A stretch of 64,000 nt of DNA from UBA2279 sp041595875 (GCA_041595875.1 JBFHJN010000001.1:62001-126000); one strand, 5' to 3'; counted from the first letter of the stretch, positions 11,224 to 19,023 are shown. Numbers and translations: made by a program. Notes: a model not told the origin generated them from the letters alone.

Positions 11224-12573
11224 ATGACAGACGAGTATGGTATCCCGGGTCCGGACGCGCCGGCTCCACTTCCGGTGGGCGTGCCGGCGCCACTTCCGGT
11301 GGATGTGCCGGTGCGCAAGCGTTCGAAGTGGCCGCTCATCATCGGCATCGGTGTCGTCGTCTTTCTCATGGCGGCGTGCGCGGGCACGACCTATCTGGTG
11401 ACCACTGTGTTCCAGGATGCGATGGACGCGGGATACGACCCGGCCATCAGCCCGAGCTACGGGTTCGGTGGCGGTCAGGCGTCCGTCCAGTGGAGCGGTT
11501 CGGGCAGCTACGCGGTGATCCAGTACTTCGACGAGCAGCAGGTGCCCGTTGTGGTGGTGTGGGACAAAGAGACCGAGACGACGCGCCGTGAGGTGGGCTA
11601 TGTCGTGGTCGCCGTCGAGTCGGCGGGAGCACAGATCTGGCTCGAGCCGATGGACGAGGCGGTGGAGGTCTACGACTCCTTCGATGACCCTATCGACCAC
11701 AAGCCGGCGCAGCTTCTGGCCTGGAAGCTTGACGAGAACGAAGGGCCGCAAGACGCGCCCGCAGCCAAGTGGCGTGCATGGCCCGGTCCGGGCGGTTACA
11801 CCGCATACCTTGAGCTCGACCCGCTCGCAGGCTGCATGCCCGCCAAACTGCTGCTCAACAACAATGAAGGCAGTGGCGAAGGCGTGAAGGCGGCGCTGCC
11901 CGAATCAACCGGCACGTTCGCACCTGTAGGCTGGTCGCCAAGCGGCGAGTACTTCGCCGTGGAGGAGCTCGTCGATGGCGAGCAGACCGGTCTGCTCGGC
12001 GATTTCACGGGACTGACCCCGCCCGAGCAGCCCGATCGCAAGCTGCTGGTCTTCTCGGCGAAGACGGGTGAGCTGGTAGCTGAGGCGGTCTTGCCGCGCG
12101 GCTCGTTCGAGGCGCCCGTGTCGCTGTGGGGGGATGATGACACGCTGTACTGGGGCGATTCGGACGCCAGTCAATCCAGTGTGGACGGCACTGAACCGCT
12201 TCAGCTCAAACAGCTCGCTCCGGGTGGGACAGCCCAGGACGTGGCGAACGTCACGGTCGAACAGCTGTCCACCGTTTGGTCGTTCGTATCGCTCGGGAGT
12301 GACGAGAGCGGTGCGCTGTTCTTCACCGACGAAGGGCGGCTGTGGCGTCTGGGCACAGCCGGGCTGACGCACGCGGGCAGCATCTCGTACGCCGATACGG
12401 GGGACTGGGACCCGCTCGGCGGTCTGCTCGTCACCCGCACCGAGTGGGTGACGAGCGATGACGACAGCGAGGTCAGCGCCCCGCAGGTGTTCTTGCTGGA
12501 TGAGCACGGTGCAAACGAGCGCAGGATATGGCGAGGCCCTGAGATTGCGATAGACTACGGCCTTGGCTACTAG
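11224..12573 (+). CDS. Membrane-anchored extracytoplasmic protein of unknown function in the pyr operon
   Basis: 449 residues with no family I recognise. It begins with a proline-rich segment carrying two copies of a PAPLPV-V-PV unit (about residues 12-30), then KRSKWP and one transmembrane helix (about 37-60), then a roughly 385-residue outer domain rich in Gly, Asp, Trp and Ser with PVGWSPSGEYFAVEE and DDTLYWGDS patterns that resemble beta-propeller blades. The gene sits 20 bases after pyrD and 8 before pyrF and should be co-transcribed with them. Why a surface protein is in this operon is not evident. Confidence 0.7.
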   Translation: MTDEYGIPGPDAPAPLPVGVPAPLPVDVPVRKRSKWPLIIGIGVVVFLMAACAGTTYLVTTVFQDAMDAGYDPAISPSYGFGGGQASVQWSGSGSYAVIQYFDEQQVPVVVVWDKETETTRREVGYVVVAVESAGAQIWLEPMDEAVEVYDSFDDPIDHKPAQLLAWKLDENEGPQDAPAAKWRAWPGPGGYTAYLELDPLAGCMPAKLLLNNNEGSGEGVKAALPESTGTFAPVGWSPSGEYFAVEELVDGEQTGLLGDFTGLTPPEQPDRKLLVFSAKTGELVAEAVLPRGSFEAPVSLWGDDDTLYWGDSDASQSSVDGTEPLQLKQLAPGGTAQDVANVTVEQLSTVWSFVSLGSDESGALFFTDEGRLWRLGTAGLTHAGSISYADTGDWDPLGGLLVTRTEWVTSDDDSEVSAPQVFLLDEHGANERRIWRGPEIAIDYGLGY

Positions 12574-12581
12574 GATCGACA

Positions 12582-13304
12582 ATGACCGACCGAAAGGACA
12601 TCATGCGTGATTCGATGATCGTAGCGCTCGACCTCCCCGATGCCGAGACAGCCCTGGAGATCGCCCGTTCACTGAAGGGCCGTGTCACCTGGGTCAAGGT
12701 CGGTATGACGCTGTTCTACGCCGAGGGTCCCAGCATCGTGCGGGAGCTGCGTGCGATGGGCTTCAAGGTGTTCGTCGATCTCAAACTCAACGACATCCCG
12801 CATCAGGTAGAAGGTGCGTGCAAGACGCTCGTGCGGCTGGGCGCGGACATGTTCACCGTCCATGCTTCCGGTGGTCGGGCGATGCTGGAAGCGGCCGTCT
12901 CTGCCACATCCAGCGCCGCCGAGAAGTTCCGCGTGCCGCGTCCGATGGTGGTCGCGGTCACCGTCCTCACCAGCCTCGATGACGCTGCGCTTGCGGAGAT
13001 CGGCTTCGAGCGGACATCTGCCGAGCATGTGAGCGCTTTGGCCTCACTGGCCTCGGAAGCCGGCGTGGACGGAGTCGTGTGCTCGCCGCAGGAGGCTGCA
13101 CAGATGCGCGCGCTTCTGGGTGAGGACGCGCTCGTGGTCACACCCGGTGTCCGACCGTCGTGGGCAGAGGCCGGCGATCAGGCGAGGGTATCCACTCCCG
13201 CAGAGGCGCTTGAAGCGGGTGCGAGTCATCTTGTCATCGGCCGCCCCATCACCGGTGCGGACGATCCGGCTTCGGCCGTCAAGCGCATCATGGAAGGGGA
13301 GTAG
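12582..13304 (+). CDS. pyrF: Orotidine 5'-phosphate decarboxylase
   Basis: 240 residues from this ATG. The active-site motif FVDLKLNDIPH (Lys68) and the C-terminal phosphate-binding TPGVRP and IGRPIT segments identify the bacterial type I enzyme, which converts OMP to UMP. An in-frame ATG at 12603 has AAAGGA 4 bases before it and yields MRDSMIVALDLP, closer to the usual N-terminus, so the true start may be there. PyrE follows immediately. Confidence 0.95.
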   Translation: MTDRKDIMRDSMIVALDLPDAETALEIARSLKGRVTWVKVGMTLFYAEGPSIVRELRAMGFKVFVDLKLNDIPHQVEGACKTLVRLGADMFTVHASGGRAMLEAAVSATSSAAEKFRVPRPMVVAVTVLTSLDDAALAEIGFERTSAEHVSALASLASEAGVDGVVCSPQEAAQMRALLGEDALVVTPGVRPSWAEAGDQARVSTPAEALEAGASHLVIGRPITGADDPASAVKRIMEGE

Positions 13305-13306
13305 AC

Positions 13307-13891
13307 ATGGCATCCATGACAGACGAAGAGGTCTTGCAGGCGCTCAAGGATGCGAAGGCGATCTTGTCCGGGCACTTTCAGCTCACCAGCGGTCGTCATT
13401 CCGATACATACGTGCAATGCGCTCGCGTGCTTGAGGATCCCGCGCTGACGACGAGGTTGGCGCAGGCGATGGTCGCTCGTCTGGGTGACAGGAAGTTCGA
13501 CCTGGTTGCCGCACCCGCCGTGGGCGGCATCATCATCGGATTCGCGGTGGCTCAGGCACTGGGGGTCAAGTTCATCTTCAGCGAACGTCAGGATGGCGCC
13601 ATGGTGCTGCGCCGCGCGTTCGAGGTGCCCCAAGGCGCTCGCGTTCTGGTGGTAGAAGACGTGGTCACAACGGGTGGAAGCGTTGCCGAGGTCATCTCGC
13701 TGGTGCAAGAGGCGGGGGGTCATGTGGAGGCCGTCACCTCGCTTATCGATCGCGGGGGAGAGAAGAAGTTCGACAGCGAACTCGTATCTCTGCTTCAACT
13801 TGAGGTAGAGTCTTGGGAGCCCGATTCGTGTGGCCTGTGTGCGTCCGATGTGCCGTTGTACTCACCCGGAAGCCGTCGACTTTCCTCGTGA
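13307..13891 (+). CDS. pyrE: Orotate phosphoribosyltransferase
   Basis: 194 residues. The PRPP loop VLVVEDVVTTGGS (residues 113-125), the ILSGHFQLTSGRHSDTY start and the FSER-DGAMVLRR region identify the single-domain PyrE found in many anaerobic bacteria. It attaches PRPP ribose phosphate to orotate to give OMP for PyrF. The start lies 2 bases after the pyrF stop with GGGGAG ahead of it. It closes the pyrimidine operon: all six steps to UMP are encoded between pyrB and this gene. Confidence 0.95.
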   Translation: MASMTDEEVLQALKDAKAILSGHFQLTSGRHSDTYVQCARVLEDPALTTRLAQAMVARLGDRKFDLVAAPAVGGIIIGFAVAQALGVKFIFSERQDGAMVLRRAFEVPQGARVLVVEDVVTTGGSVAEVISLVQEAGGHVEAVTSLIDRGGEKKFDSELVSLLQLEVESWEPDSCGLCASDVPLYSPGSRRLSS

Positions 13892-13894
13892 GGG

Positions 13895-13923
13895 TTGGCA
13901 TCACCGCAGGTCAGGGGTAACAT
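13895..13923 (+). promoter_or_regulatory. Probable promoter for mihF-gmk-rpoZ
   Basis: TTGGCA and TAACAT are separated by 17 bases, directly behind the pyrE stop. The predicted transcript start near 13930 gives mihF a leader of about 80 bases. It would give these housekeeping genes a promoter of their own beyond the attenuated pyr operon. Confidence 0.45.
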
Positions 13924-14009
13924 CTATCACGTTGTCGCATTGCCGGGCCGTCGGCCGGAAGCCATGGACCCGCTGGGATATGCATGGGATCGAAGAACGA
14001 GGAGGAATC

Positions 14010-14318
14010 ATGGCTCTGCCGAATCTCTCTGAGGCCGACCGCAAGGCTGCGCTCAAGAAGGCCGCCGAAGCCCGCCAGAAGCGGGCCGAACTGCGTCAGC
14101 AGATCAAGGCCGGAACGATGTCGTTCGCTGACGTGATGAAGGCCTCCGGCGACCCAATCGTCGCACGCATGAAGGTTTCGACCCTGCTCGAGAGCCTCCC
14201 GGGCTTCGGTAAGGCCAAAGCTGCAAAGATCATGGAAGAGCTTGAGATATCTGAAAGCCGTCGTGTGCAGGGCCTTGGCGCCCGTCAGCGCACGATGCTC
14301 ATGGAGCGACTCGGTTAG
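14010..14318 (+). CDS. mihF: Actinobacterial integration host factor (mIHF-type)
   Basis: 102 residues, strongly basic. The N-terminal helix (LSEADRKAALKKAAEARQKRAEL) and the helix-hairpin-helix-like core ESLPGFGKAKAAKIMEELEI with SRRVQGLGARQ match the actinobacterial mIHF family, which bends DNA non-specifically and organises the nucleoid. It is unrelated to E. coli HU/IHF. GGAGGA lies 3 bases before the ATG. The order mihF-gmk-rpoZ is the conserved actinobacterial order and supports the taxonomic assignment. Confidence 0.93.
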   Translation: MALPNLSEADRKAALKKAAEARQKRAELRQQIKAGTMSFADVMKASGDPIVARMKVSTLLESLPGFGKAKAAKIMEELEISESRRVQGLGARQRTMLMERLG

Positions 14319-14320
14319 TC

Positions 14321-14905
14321 TTGGTGGAGGAAACCTACTCCGCGGACATGGGACACGGCACGTTGGTGATAATCTCCGGCCCTTCGGGGGCCGGTAAGGG
14401 AACCCTGGTCGACCGTCTGGTCGCCAGGGTCCCCGAGCTTTGGGTGTCCGTCTCGGCAGCCACACGCGCACCCCGACCGGGTGAGGTGGACGGCGAGAAC
14501 TACTTCTTCCTTTCTCCCGAGGAGTTCTCGCGGCGCATCGAGGCGGGCGATTTTTTGGAGTGGGCCGAGGTCCACGGCAACCGGTACGGCACGTTGCGCA
14601 GCTCGGTGGAGGCCAAGATGGCCGAGGGCCGGGACGTGATCTTGGAGATCGACCCGCAGGGCGCCATGCAGGTGAAGGCGCTGATGCCGGAGGCGGTGCT
14701 GGTGTTCATCGTCGCTCCGTCGATGACAGAGCTCGAGCGTCGTATCCGTGGTCGCGGTGCCGAGACAGACGAGCAGGTGAGCGTGCGTCTGGCCACCGCT
14801 GTGCGGGAGCTCGAACTTGTGGGAAACTATGATTTTGTGGTAGAAAACGATGACGTTGCCCGGGCTACTGACGAGCTCGTGCGCATCATCAAATCCCTTG
14901 ATTAG
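14321..14905 (+). CDS. gmk: Guanylate kinase
   Basis: 194 residues from the TTG at 14321. The P-loop GPSGAGKGT (residues 20-28), the GMP-binding TRAPRPGEVDGENYFF and the lid region RIRGRGAETDEQV identify Gmk, which phosphorylates GMP to GDP. The start is uncertain: TTG 14321, GTG 14324 and ATG 14348 are all in frame, and the clear GGAGG at 14326-14330 is too far from the ATG. It follows mihF after 2 bases and precedes rpoZ, so the three are co-transcribed. Confidence 0.95.
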   Translation: MVEETYSADMGHGTLVIISGPSGAGKGTLVDRLVARVPELWVSVSAATRAPRPGEVDGENYFFLSPEEFSRRIEAGDFLEWAEVHGNRYGTLRSSVEAKMAEGRDVILEIDPQGAMQVKALMPEAVLVFIVAPSMTELERRIRGRGAETDEQVSVRLATAVRELELVGNYDFVVENDDVARATDELVRIIKSLD

Positions 14906-14923
14906 AACAAAGGACGATGCCTG

Positions 14924-15172
14924 ATGGTCATCAAGCCCCCTATCGACCAGTTGCTTTCAAAGGTCGACTCGAAGTACACGCTTTGCATCCTGGCGTCGCG
15001 CCGCGGTCGTCAGATCAATGACATGATCCACGGTGTCCGCGACCAGGCCCTGCTCACCATGCAGGCGCCGCAGATCGCGCAGATCACCAGCACCAAGCCA
15101 CTGACGCTGGCGATGGAAGAGATCGCCGCTGGCGATATCGGCTACGAGCGCGTCAAGGACGGCTACAAGTAG
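14924..15172 (+). CDS. rpoZ: RNA polymerase omega subunit
   Basis: 82 residues. PIDQLLSKVDSKYTLCILASRRGRQIN is the conserved omega core and the C-terminal EIAAGDIGYER is typical. The protein helps assembly and stability of the beta' subunit. It lies 18 bases after gmk in the classical gmk-rpoZ pairing. Confidence 0.95.
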   Translation: MVIKPPIDQLLSKVDSKYTLCILASRRGRQINDMIHGVRDQALLTMQAPQIAQITSTKPLTLAMEEIAAGDIGYERVKDGYK

Positions 15173-15254
15173 TCGCTTCATCACTGACCGCACTATGCGT
15201 GGTGCCCCGTCGCCGTACACTGGCTGCGGGGTATCCGTTTCTTTAGGGGTGAGC

Positions 15255-16463
15255 ATGTTCGAACGCGCGGTGCTCGTGCACTACCATGAGATCGGCCTGA
15301 AGGGTAAGAATCGCGGCGCCTGGGAGCGCCGTCTGGCCGACAACATCGCTTTCGTCCTGGGTGATCTCACTGACTCGGCCGTGCAGCGCGTGGCCAGTCG
15401 CGTGATGGTGCGCGTGAGCGACATCCACAAGCTGGAGCAGATCATCGAGCGCGTGTCGCTCGTCCCGGGCGTGAGCTACCTCGCCGACGTGCTGATCACC
15501 AGCCGCGAACCACACGACATGGAGCGCGCCGCGCTCATGGCCGCCAGGCAGTTCCCGCTGGCGCGCACCTTCGCCATCCAGGCGCGCCGCTCGGCCACTG
15601 ACTTCACCGAGCGCAGCCTGGAGATCAACCGGCGTCTTGGCGCTTACGTGCAGGCCGAGACGGGCCTGGGCGTGAACCTCACGTCCCCTGACGTGCGGGT
15701 GTGCGTGGAGGTGGTGCAGGGCGAGGTCTACACCTACGCGCGCCGCATCGAAGGCCCCGGCGGCCTTCCCACGGGCGTCTCGGGCACTGTCGTGTCGCTT
15801 CTCTCGGCGGGCATCGACTCTCCGGTGGCGACCTGGCGGATGATGCGGCGCGGAGCCGTTGCGGTTGGCGTGCACTTCTCCGGTAGACCGCAGGTGGATG
15901 CCTCCTCGGAGCGATTCGCCGATGAGATCGCGCAGGTGCTCGCTCGCACGGGCGGGATGGCGCGGCTCTACGTGGTGCCCTTTGGCGATCTGCAGCGTGA
16001 GATATCGCTGGTCGCGCCGCCGGACCTGCGAGTGCTCCTCTACCGCCGTCTCATGATCCGCGTTGCCGAGAAGATAGCCGTTGTTGAACGTGCCGGTGCC
16101 CTGGTGACCGGCGAGAGCCTCGGGCAGGTCGCTTCGCAGACGCTGGAGAACATCGCTGCGGTGGATGCAGTCGCCACGATGCCGGTGCTGCGCCCGCTTA
16201 TCGGCGATGACAAGAACGATATCATCGGCATCGCGCGTAAGATCGGGACGTTTGAGGCTTCCACCCGTCCTCACGCCGACTGCTGCACGCTGTTCATGCC
16301 GCGCACGCCTGAGACGCATGCGACCGTGCGTCAGGTGGAGGCCGGGGAGGTCGACCTCGACTTTGAGCGCATGGTGAGTGATGCGCTTGAGGGCCTGAGC
16401 TGGACGGACTACCCGTGTCCGTCGTACAAGGCACCCAAGCGGTGGCCGGTTGCTGAGGGGTAG
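15255..16463 (+). CDS. thiI: tRNA 4-thiouridine synthase ThiI (no rhodanese domain)
   Basis: 402 residues from ATG 15255, preceded by AGGGGT. An N-terminal ferredoxin-like region and THUMP domain (to about residue 170) lead into the ATP-pyrophosphatase domain with the PP-loop SAGIDSPVA and the later TGESLGQVASQT motif. It adenylates U8 of tRNA for thiolation. The protein ends soon after the PP-loop domain, so the C-terminal rhodanese domain of E. coli ThiI is absent, as in most Gram-positive homologues; sulfur must come from a separate desulfurase. Confidence 0.94.
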   Translation: MFERAVLVHYHEIGLKGKNRGAWERRLADNIAFVLGDLTDSAVQRVASRVMVRVSDIHKLEQIIERVSLVPGVSYLADVLITSREPHDMERAALMAARQFPLARTFAIQARRSATDFTERSLEINRRLGAYVQAETGLGVNLTSPDVRVCVEVVQGEVYTYARRIEGPGGLPTGVSGTVVSLLSAGIDSPVATWRMMRRGAVAVGVHFSGRPQVDASSERFADEIAQVLARTGGMARLYVVPFGDLQREISLVAPPDLRVLLYRRLMIRVAEKIAVVERAGALVTGESLGQVASQTLENIAAVDAVATMPVLRPLIGDDKNDIIGIARKIGTFEASTRPHADCCTLFMPRTPETHATVRQVEAGEVDLDFERMVSDALEGLSWTDYPCPSYKAPKRWPVAEG

Positions 16464-16495
16464 GATGGGACGGCGGTAGAGATGCTCGAATCCGA

Positions 16496-16514
16496 GCGCG
16501 GTGTTGAACCGCGC
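16496..16514 (+). terminator. Stem-loop after thiI, possible terminator
   Basis: GCGCGGT pairs perfectly with ACCGCGC around the 5-base loop GTTGA, 33 bases past the thiI stop. No T-run follows, so it may act as a Rho-dependent or mRNA-stabilising end rather than a classical intrinsic terminator. Confidence 0.4.
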
Positions 16515-16559
16515 GATCACCCTTCTTGCTGATCCAAGCGGTTGCTTCTGAATTGATTG

Positions 16560-16581
16560 GGTACTACATTCAAGTAGTACC
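16560..16581 (+). promoter_or_regulatory. Palindromic operator of the vapBC-type operon
   Basis: GGTACTAC and GTAGTACC form a perfect 8-base inverted repeat with a 6-base spacer, centred 34 bases before the antitoxin ATG and just downstream of a TTGATT hexamer (16553-16558) that could be a -35. Ribbon-helix-helix antitoxins usually bind such short palindromes and repress their own operon, so this is the likely autoregulatory site. Confidence 0.6.
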
Positions 16582-16604
16582 TATTTCCTCTACCGGAGGC
16601 TGCC

Positions 16605-16895
16605 ATGGCCAAGGTGAACGTCTACATTCCCGATGGGCTGCTCGAAGATATCGACGCGCTCGCTACTGAGCGTGGCGTCTCACGTAGCCTGATCGTCCAG
16701 GAAGCGACGGGTGCGTATGTTGCCAGCTCCAACACGGTGCGTGCGGAAAGTCTTCGACAGGCTGAGGCTGCACGTGCTCTGGAATCGATGGGTGAGATCC
16801 GCTCGGCGGAAGACATGGTGCCCGGCACCAGTAGCGGCGTCATCCTGCGTGAGCTGAGGAACGCGGTCAGCAAAGACCCCAAGGACGAGCGGTGA
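16605..16895 (+). CDS. Ribbon-helix-helix antitoxin, VapB-like
   Basis: 96 residues. The N-terminal KVNVYIPDGLLEDIDALATERGVSRSLIVQEAT is a CopG/RHH DNA-binding fold; the acidic C-terminal half should wrap the toxin. GGAGG lies 5 bases before the ATG. Its stop overlaps the PIN-domain gene (GTGA), the usual arrangement of an antitoxin-first TA operon. It probably binds the palindrome at 16560-16581. Confidence 0.85.
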   Translation: MAKVNVYIPDGLLEDIDALATERGVSRSLIVQEATGAYVASSNTVRAESLRQAEAARALESMGEIRSAEDMVPGTSSGVILRELRNAVSKDPKDER

Positions 16896-17293
16896 GCGCG
16901 CCGTTCGCCGTCGCCGACGCATCCGTGGGTGTGAAGTGGTTTTGCGAGGAGCCCGGTACGCCGGAGGCACTCGGGGTGCTGGACGACCATATCGGCGGGC
17001 GCATCGCGTTGGCCGTGGATGCACTGTTCATCTACGAGGTGATCGCGGTGGTGCTGCGCAAGCGTGGGCGCGAACGTGCTGCGCAGGCATTCTCAGCACT
17101 GACGGGTGTACACCTTCAGGTCGCAGATCCATCCGCCGGGCTGATCGGTAGGGCGCTTGAGGTGCAGGAGCGGCTCGGGTGCGCGTTCTATGACGCTACG
17201 GCGCCCGCGCTGGCGGAGCTTCTGGATGCGACGCTGTACTCGGCGGATGTTCGTGCGCATGGTGAGTTTCCGGGCGCGGTGATGGTGGGATGA
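16892..17293 (+). CDS. PIN-domain ribonuclease toxin, VapC-like
   Basis: 133 residues. The acidic active-site set of PIN nucleases is visible: Asp9 in FAVADAS, Glu in FIYEVIAVV, Asp in CAFYDATAPALAE and Asp in LYSADVR. Characterised VapC toxins are Mg-dependent RNases that cut tRNA anticodon stem-loops or the sarcin-ricin loop of rRNA. It overlaps the antitoxin gene upstream by 4 bases and the glycosyltransferase gene downstream by 4 bases, so the three form one translational unit. The RNA target cannot be read from the sequence. Confidence 0.87.
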   Translation: MSAPFAVADASVGVKWFCEEPGTPEALGVLDDHIGGRIALAVDALFIYEVIAVVLRKRGRERAAQAFSALTGVHLQVADPSAGLIGRALEVQERLGCAFYDATAPALAELLDATLYSADVRAHGEFPGAVMVG

Positions 17294-18387
17294 AGGAGCA
17301 CCCGTTGCGCATCCTCGTACTTGAACCCTACTACGGCGGCTCGCACCGTGCGGTCCTTGACGGACTGCTGGCGCGGCTTGGCCTCGAGTACGATCTCCTG
17401 ACGTTGCCCCCGCGCAAATGGAAGTGGCGCATGCGCGGCTCCGCCATCACTATGGCCGAGGAGACACGTCGTCTCCACGAGGCTGGCGCGCGTTGGGACC
17501 TTATCTACGCCTCCACGTTCGTGAACCTCGCCGAGTTTCGCGGCCTTGCCGGTGCGGCCGTCGCTGGCGTTCCGGCGATCGTCTACTTCCATGAGAACCA
17601 GCTGGTCTACCCGGTACGCCACGAGGCGGAGTGGGACTACCAGTTCCCGCTCACCAACATCACCTCGGCACTCTCGGCGGAATGCTGCCTGTTCAACACG
17701 CGCTGGAACCTCGAGCGCTTCGTGGAGGAGATCCCGGGCTTCATCAAGGCGTTCCCGGATCATCACCCAAAGGGCATCGCCGAGAGGATCGCTGCCAAGT
17801 CACAGGTGCTGGCGCCGCCGTTCGACCCGGCTGCGTTCGACGCGGCGCCCGTCACTCGTGGTGAGCGCATGCGCATCGTGTGGCCGCATCGGTGGGAGCA
17901 CGACAAGGACCCGGAGACGTTTTTCTCGGCAGTGGAGAGGCTGGCTCGCGAAGGGTTGGAGTTCGAGGTGGCAGTGGCGGGTCAGAGCTTCCGCGAGACC
18001 GAGGCGCTCATGACCGAGGCCGCGAGCGTGCTGGGCGACCGTCTTGTGCACCTGGGAGAGCCTGAGGATCGCGATGTGTATGCCCGCTTGCTTGCCAGCG
18101 CAGACGTGGCGGTATCGACAGCCATGAACGAGTTCTTCGGCCTGGCTATGGTCGAGGCGTGCTACGCGGGCTGCTATCCGCTGGTGCCCGACGCATTGGC
18201 GTACCCTGAGATCTATCCGGCGGAGTACCGCTACAGCGGCGAGGAGCAGCTTGTGGCCCGGCTGCGGGGACTTATCCAGCAGCGACCAGCACCGGGGCAG
18301 GGGAGGGCGCTGGCCGAGCCGTTCACGTTCGACGCGCTGGTGCCTCGGTATGCTCGGGTGTTTCACGAGGTCGCGTCTGTTGGATAG
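17290..18387 (+). CDS. Glycosyltransferase of the tRNA-queuosine mannosyltransferase (QTMAN/GTDC1, DUF3524) family
   Basis: 365 residues. The N-terminal half (about 1-165) has the signature blocks of animal GTDC1/QTMAN: LEPYYGGSHRAVLDGL, LPPRKWKWRMRGSA, ASTFVNLAEFRGL, YFHENQLVYPV and FNTRWNLERF with FPDHHPKG. The C-terminal half is a GT-B family 1 domain (PHRWEHDKDPETFF, MNEFFGLAMVEACYAGCYPLVPD). The animal enzyme transfers mannose from GDP-mannose to queuosine in the tRNA-Asp anticodon; the bacterial substrate is not established. The ATGA overlap with the toxin gene couples their translation. A putative nucleotidyltransferase able to make the donor lies at 46011. Confidence 0.82.
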   Translation: MKEHPLRILVLEPYYGGSHRAVLDGLLARLGLEYDLLTLPPRKWKWRMRGSAITMAEETRRLHEAGARWDLIYASTFVNLAEFRGLAGAAVAGVPAIVYFHENQLVYPVRHEAEWDYQFPLTNITSALSAECCLFNTRWNLERFVEEIPGFIKAFPDHHPKGIAERIAAKSQVLAPPFDPAAFDAAPVTRGERMRIVWPHRWEHDKDPETFFSAVERLAREGLEFEVAVAGQSFRETEALMTEAASVLGDRLVHLGEPEDRDVYARLLASADVAVSTAMNEFFGLAMVEACYAGCYPLVPDALAYPEIYPAEYRYSGEEQLVARLRGLIQQRPAPGQGRALAEPFTFDALVPRYARVFHEVASVG

Positions 18388-18393
18388 GTAGAC

Positions 18394-18406
18394 TAGAATT
18401 CTGGTC
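18394..18406 (+). promoter_or_regulatory. Promoter element suggesting a leaderless transcript; AGAATTCT palindrome
   Basis: TAGAAT (18394-18399) is a good -10 box placed exactly 7 bases before the antitoxin ATG, and no Shine-Dalgarno sequence lies between them. That geometry predicts transcription starting at the ATG itself. The -10 is embedded in the palindrome AGAATTCT (18395-18402), a plausible autorepression site. Confidence 0.42.
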
Positions 18407-18679
18407 ATGAGTGAGATACTGCCACTTGCCGAAGTCAAGGCGCATCTCTCGGAGATCATCGAAAAGGTGTACTCCGAGCACGAGCGCATCCTGGTCACGC
18501 GCAACGGTCGTCCCGCCGCCGTGATCATGAGTCCTGAGGATCTTGACTCCCTTGAAGAGACGCTGGATATACTCCTGACGCCAGGTGCGCTGGAGGAGAT
18601 TCACTCGGCAAAGCGCGACATAAAGAGCGGCAACTACCTGACCGCAGCGGAGTTGCGGGCGAAGTACCTGGAGGAGTGA
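18407..18679 (+). CDS. Phd/YefM-family antitoxin
   Basis: 90 residues. LPLAEVKAHLSEIIEKV followed by RILVTRNGRPAAVIMSPEDLDSLEETLDIL is the standard Phd/YefM fold: an N-terminal DNA-binding dimer and a C-terminal toxin-neutralising tail. It is followed after 7 bases by a RelE/ParE-type gene, forming a second toxin-antitoxin module immediately behind the first. Confidence 0.88.
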   Translation: MSEILPLAEVKAHLSEIIEKVYSEHERILVTRNGRPAAVIMSPEDLDSLEETLDILLTPGALEEIHSAKRDIKSGNYLTAAELRAKYLEE

Positions 18680-18686
18680 GGCTGAC

Positions 18687-18953
18687 GTGAGCTCCTTTGA
18701 GCTGCGCGTCGCCCCCTCCGCAGAGCGCGCATTGAGCCTACTGCCTGCAGCGGCTGCTGCTGCAGTCGTCGAGTTCATCACGGTCGCTTTGGTGGACGCA
18801 CCGCGTAGGGTAGGGAAGCCTTTGCAGCGAGAGTTGTCGGGACTCATGGTCGCAAGGCGTGGCCCCTACAGGGTCGTGTACGAGATCTCTGATGACGAGC
18901 ACGCGATCCTCGTCCCGCGTATCAATCACCGCGCCGACATCTATCGCCGATAG
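18687..18953 (+). CDS. RelE/ParE-family toxin
   Basis: 88 residues from a GTG start. The pattern FELRVAPSAERALSLLP, then VGKPLQRELSGLMVARRGPYRVVYEI and a C-terminal INHRADIYRR is typical of RelE toxins, with the conserved basic GxYRVVYEI strand and the final H-R-x-x-IYR. RelE-like toxins cut mRNA on the ribosome, while ParE-like ones poison gyrase; the C-terminus favours the RelE type. Confidence 0.86.
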   Translation: MSSFELRVAPSAERALSLLPAAAAAAVVEFITVALVDAPRRVGKPLQRELSGLMVARRGPYRVVYEISDDEHAILVPRINHRADIYRR

Positions 18954-19023
18954 CCCAGCAGCCAGCGCGTCGCCGCCGGAGCGTGGTCAGCGTCTCGCGC
19001 TGCTAATCCCGGAAGAATCTTAT

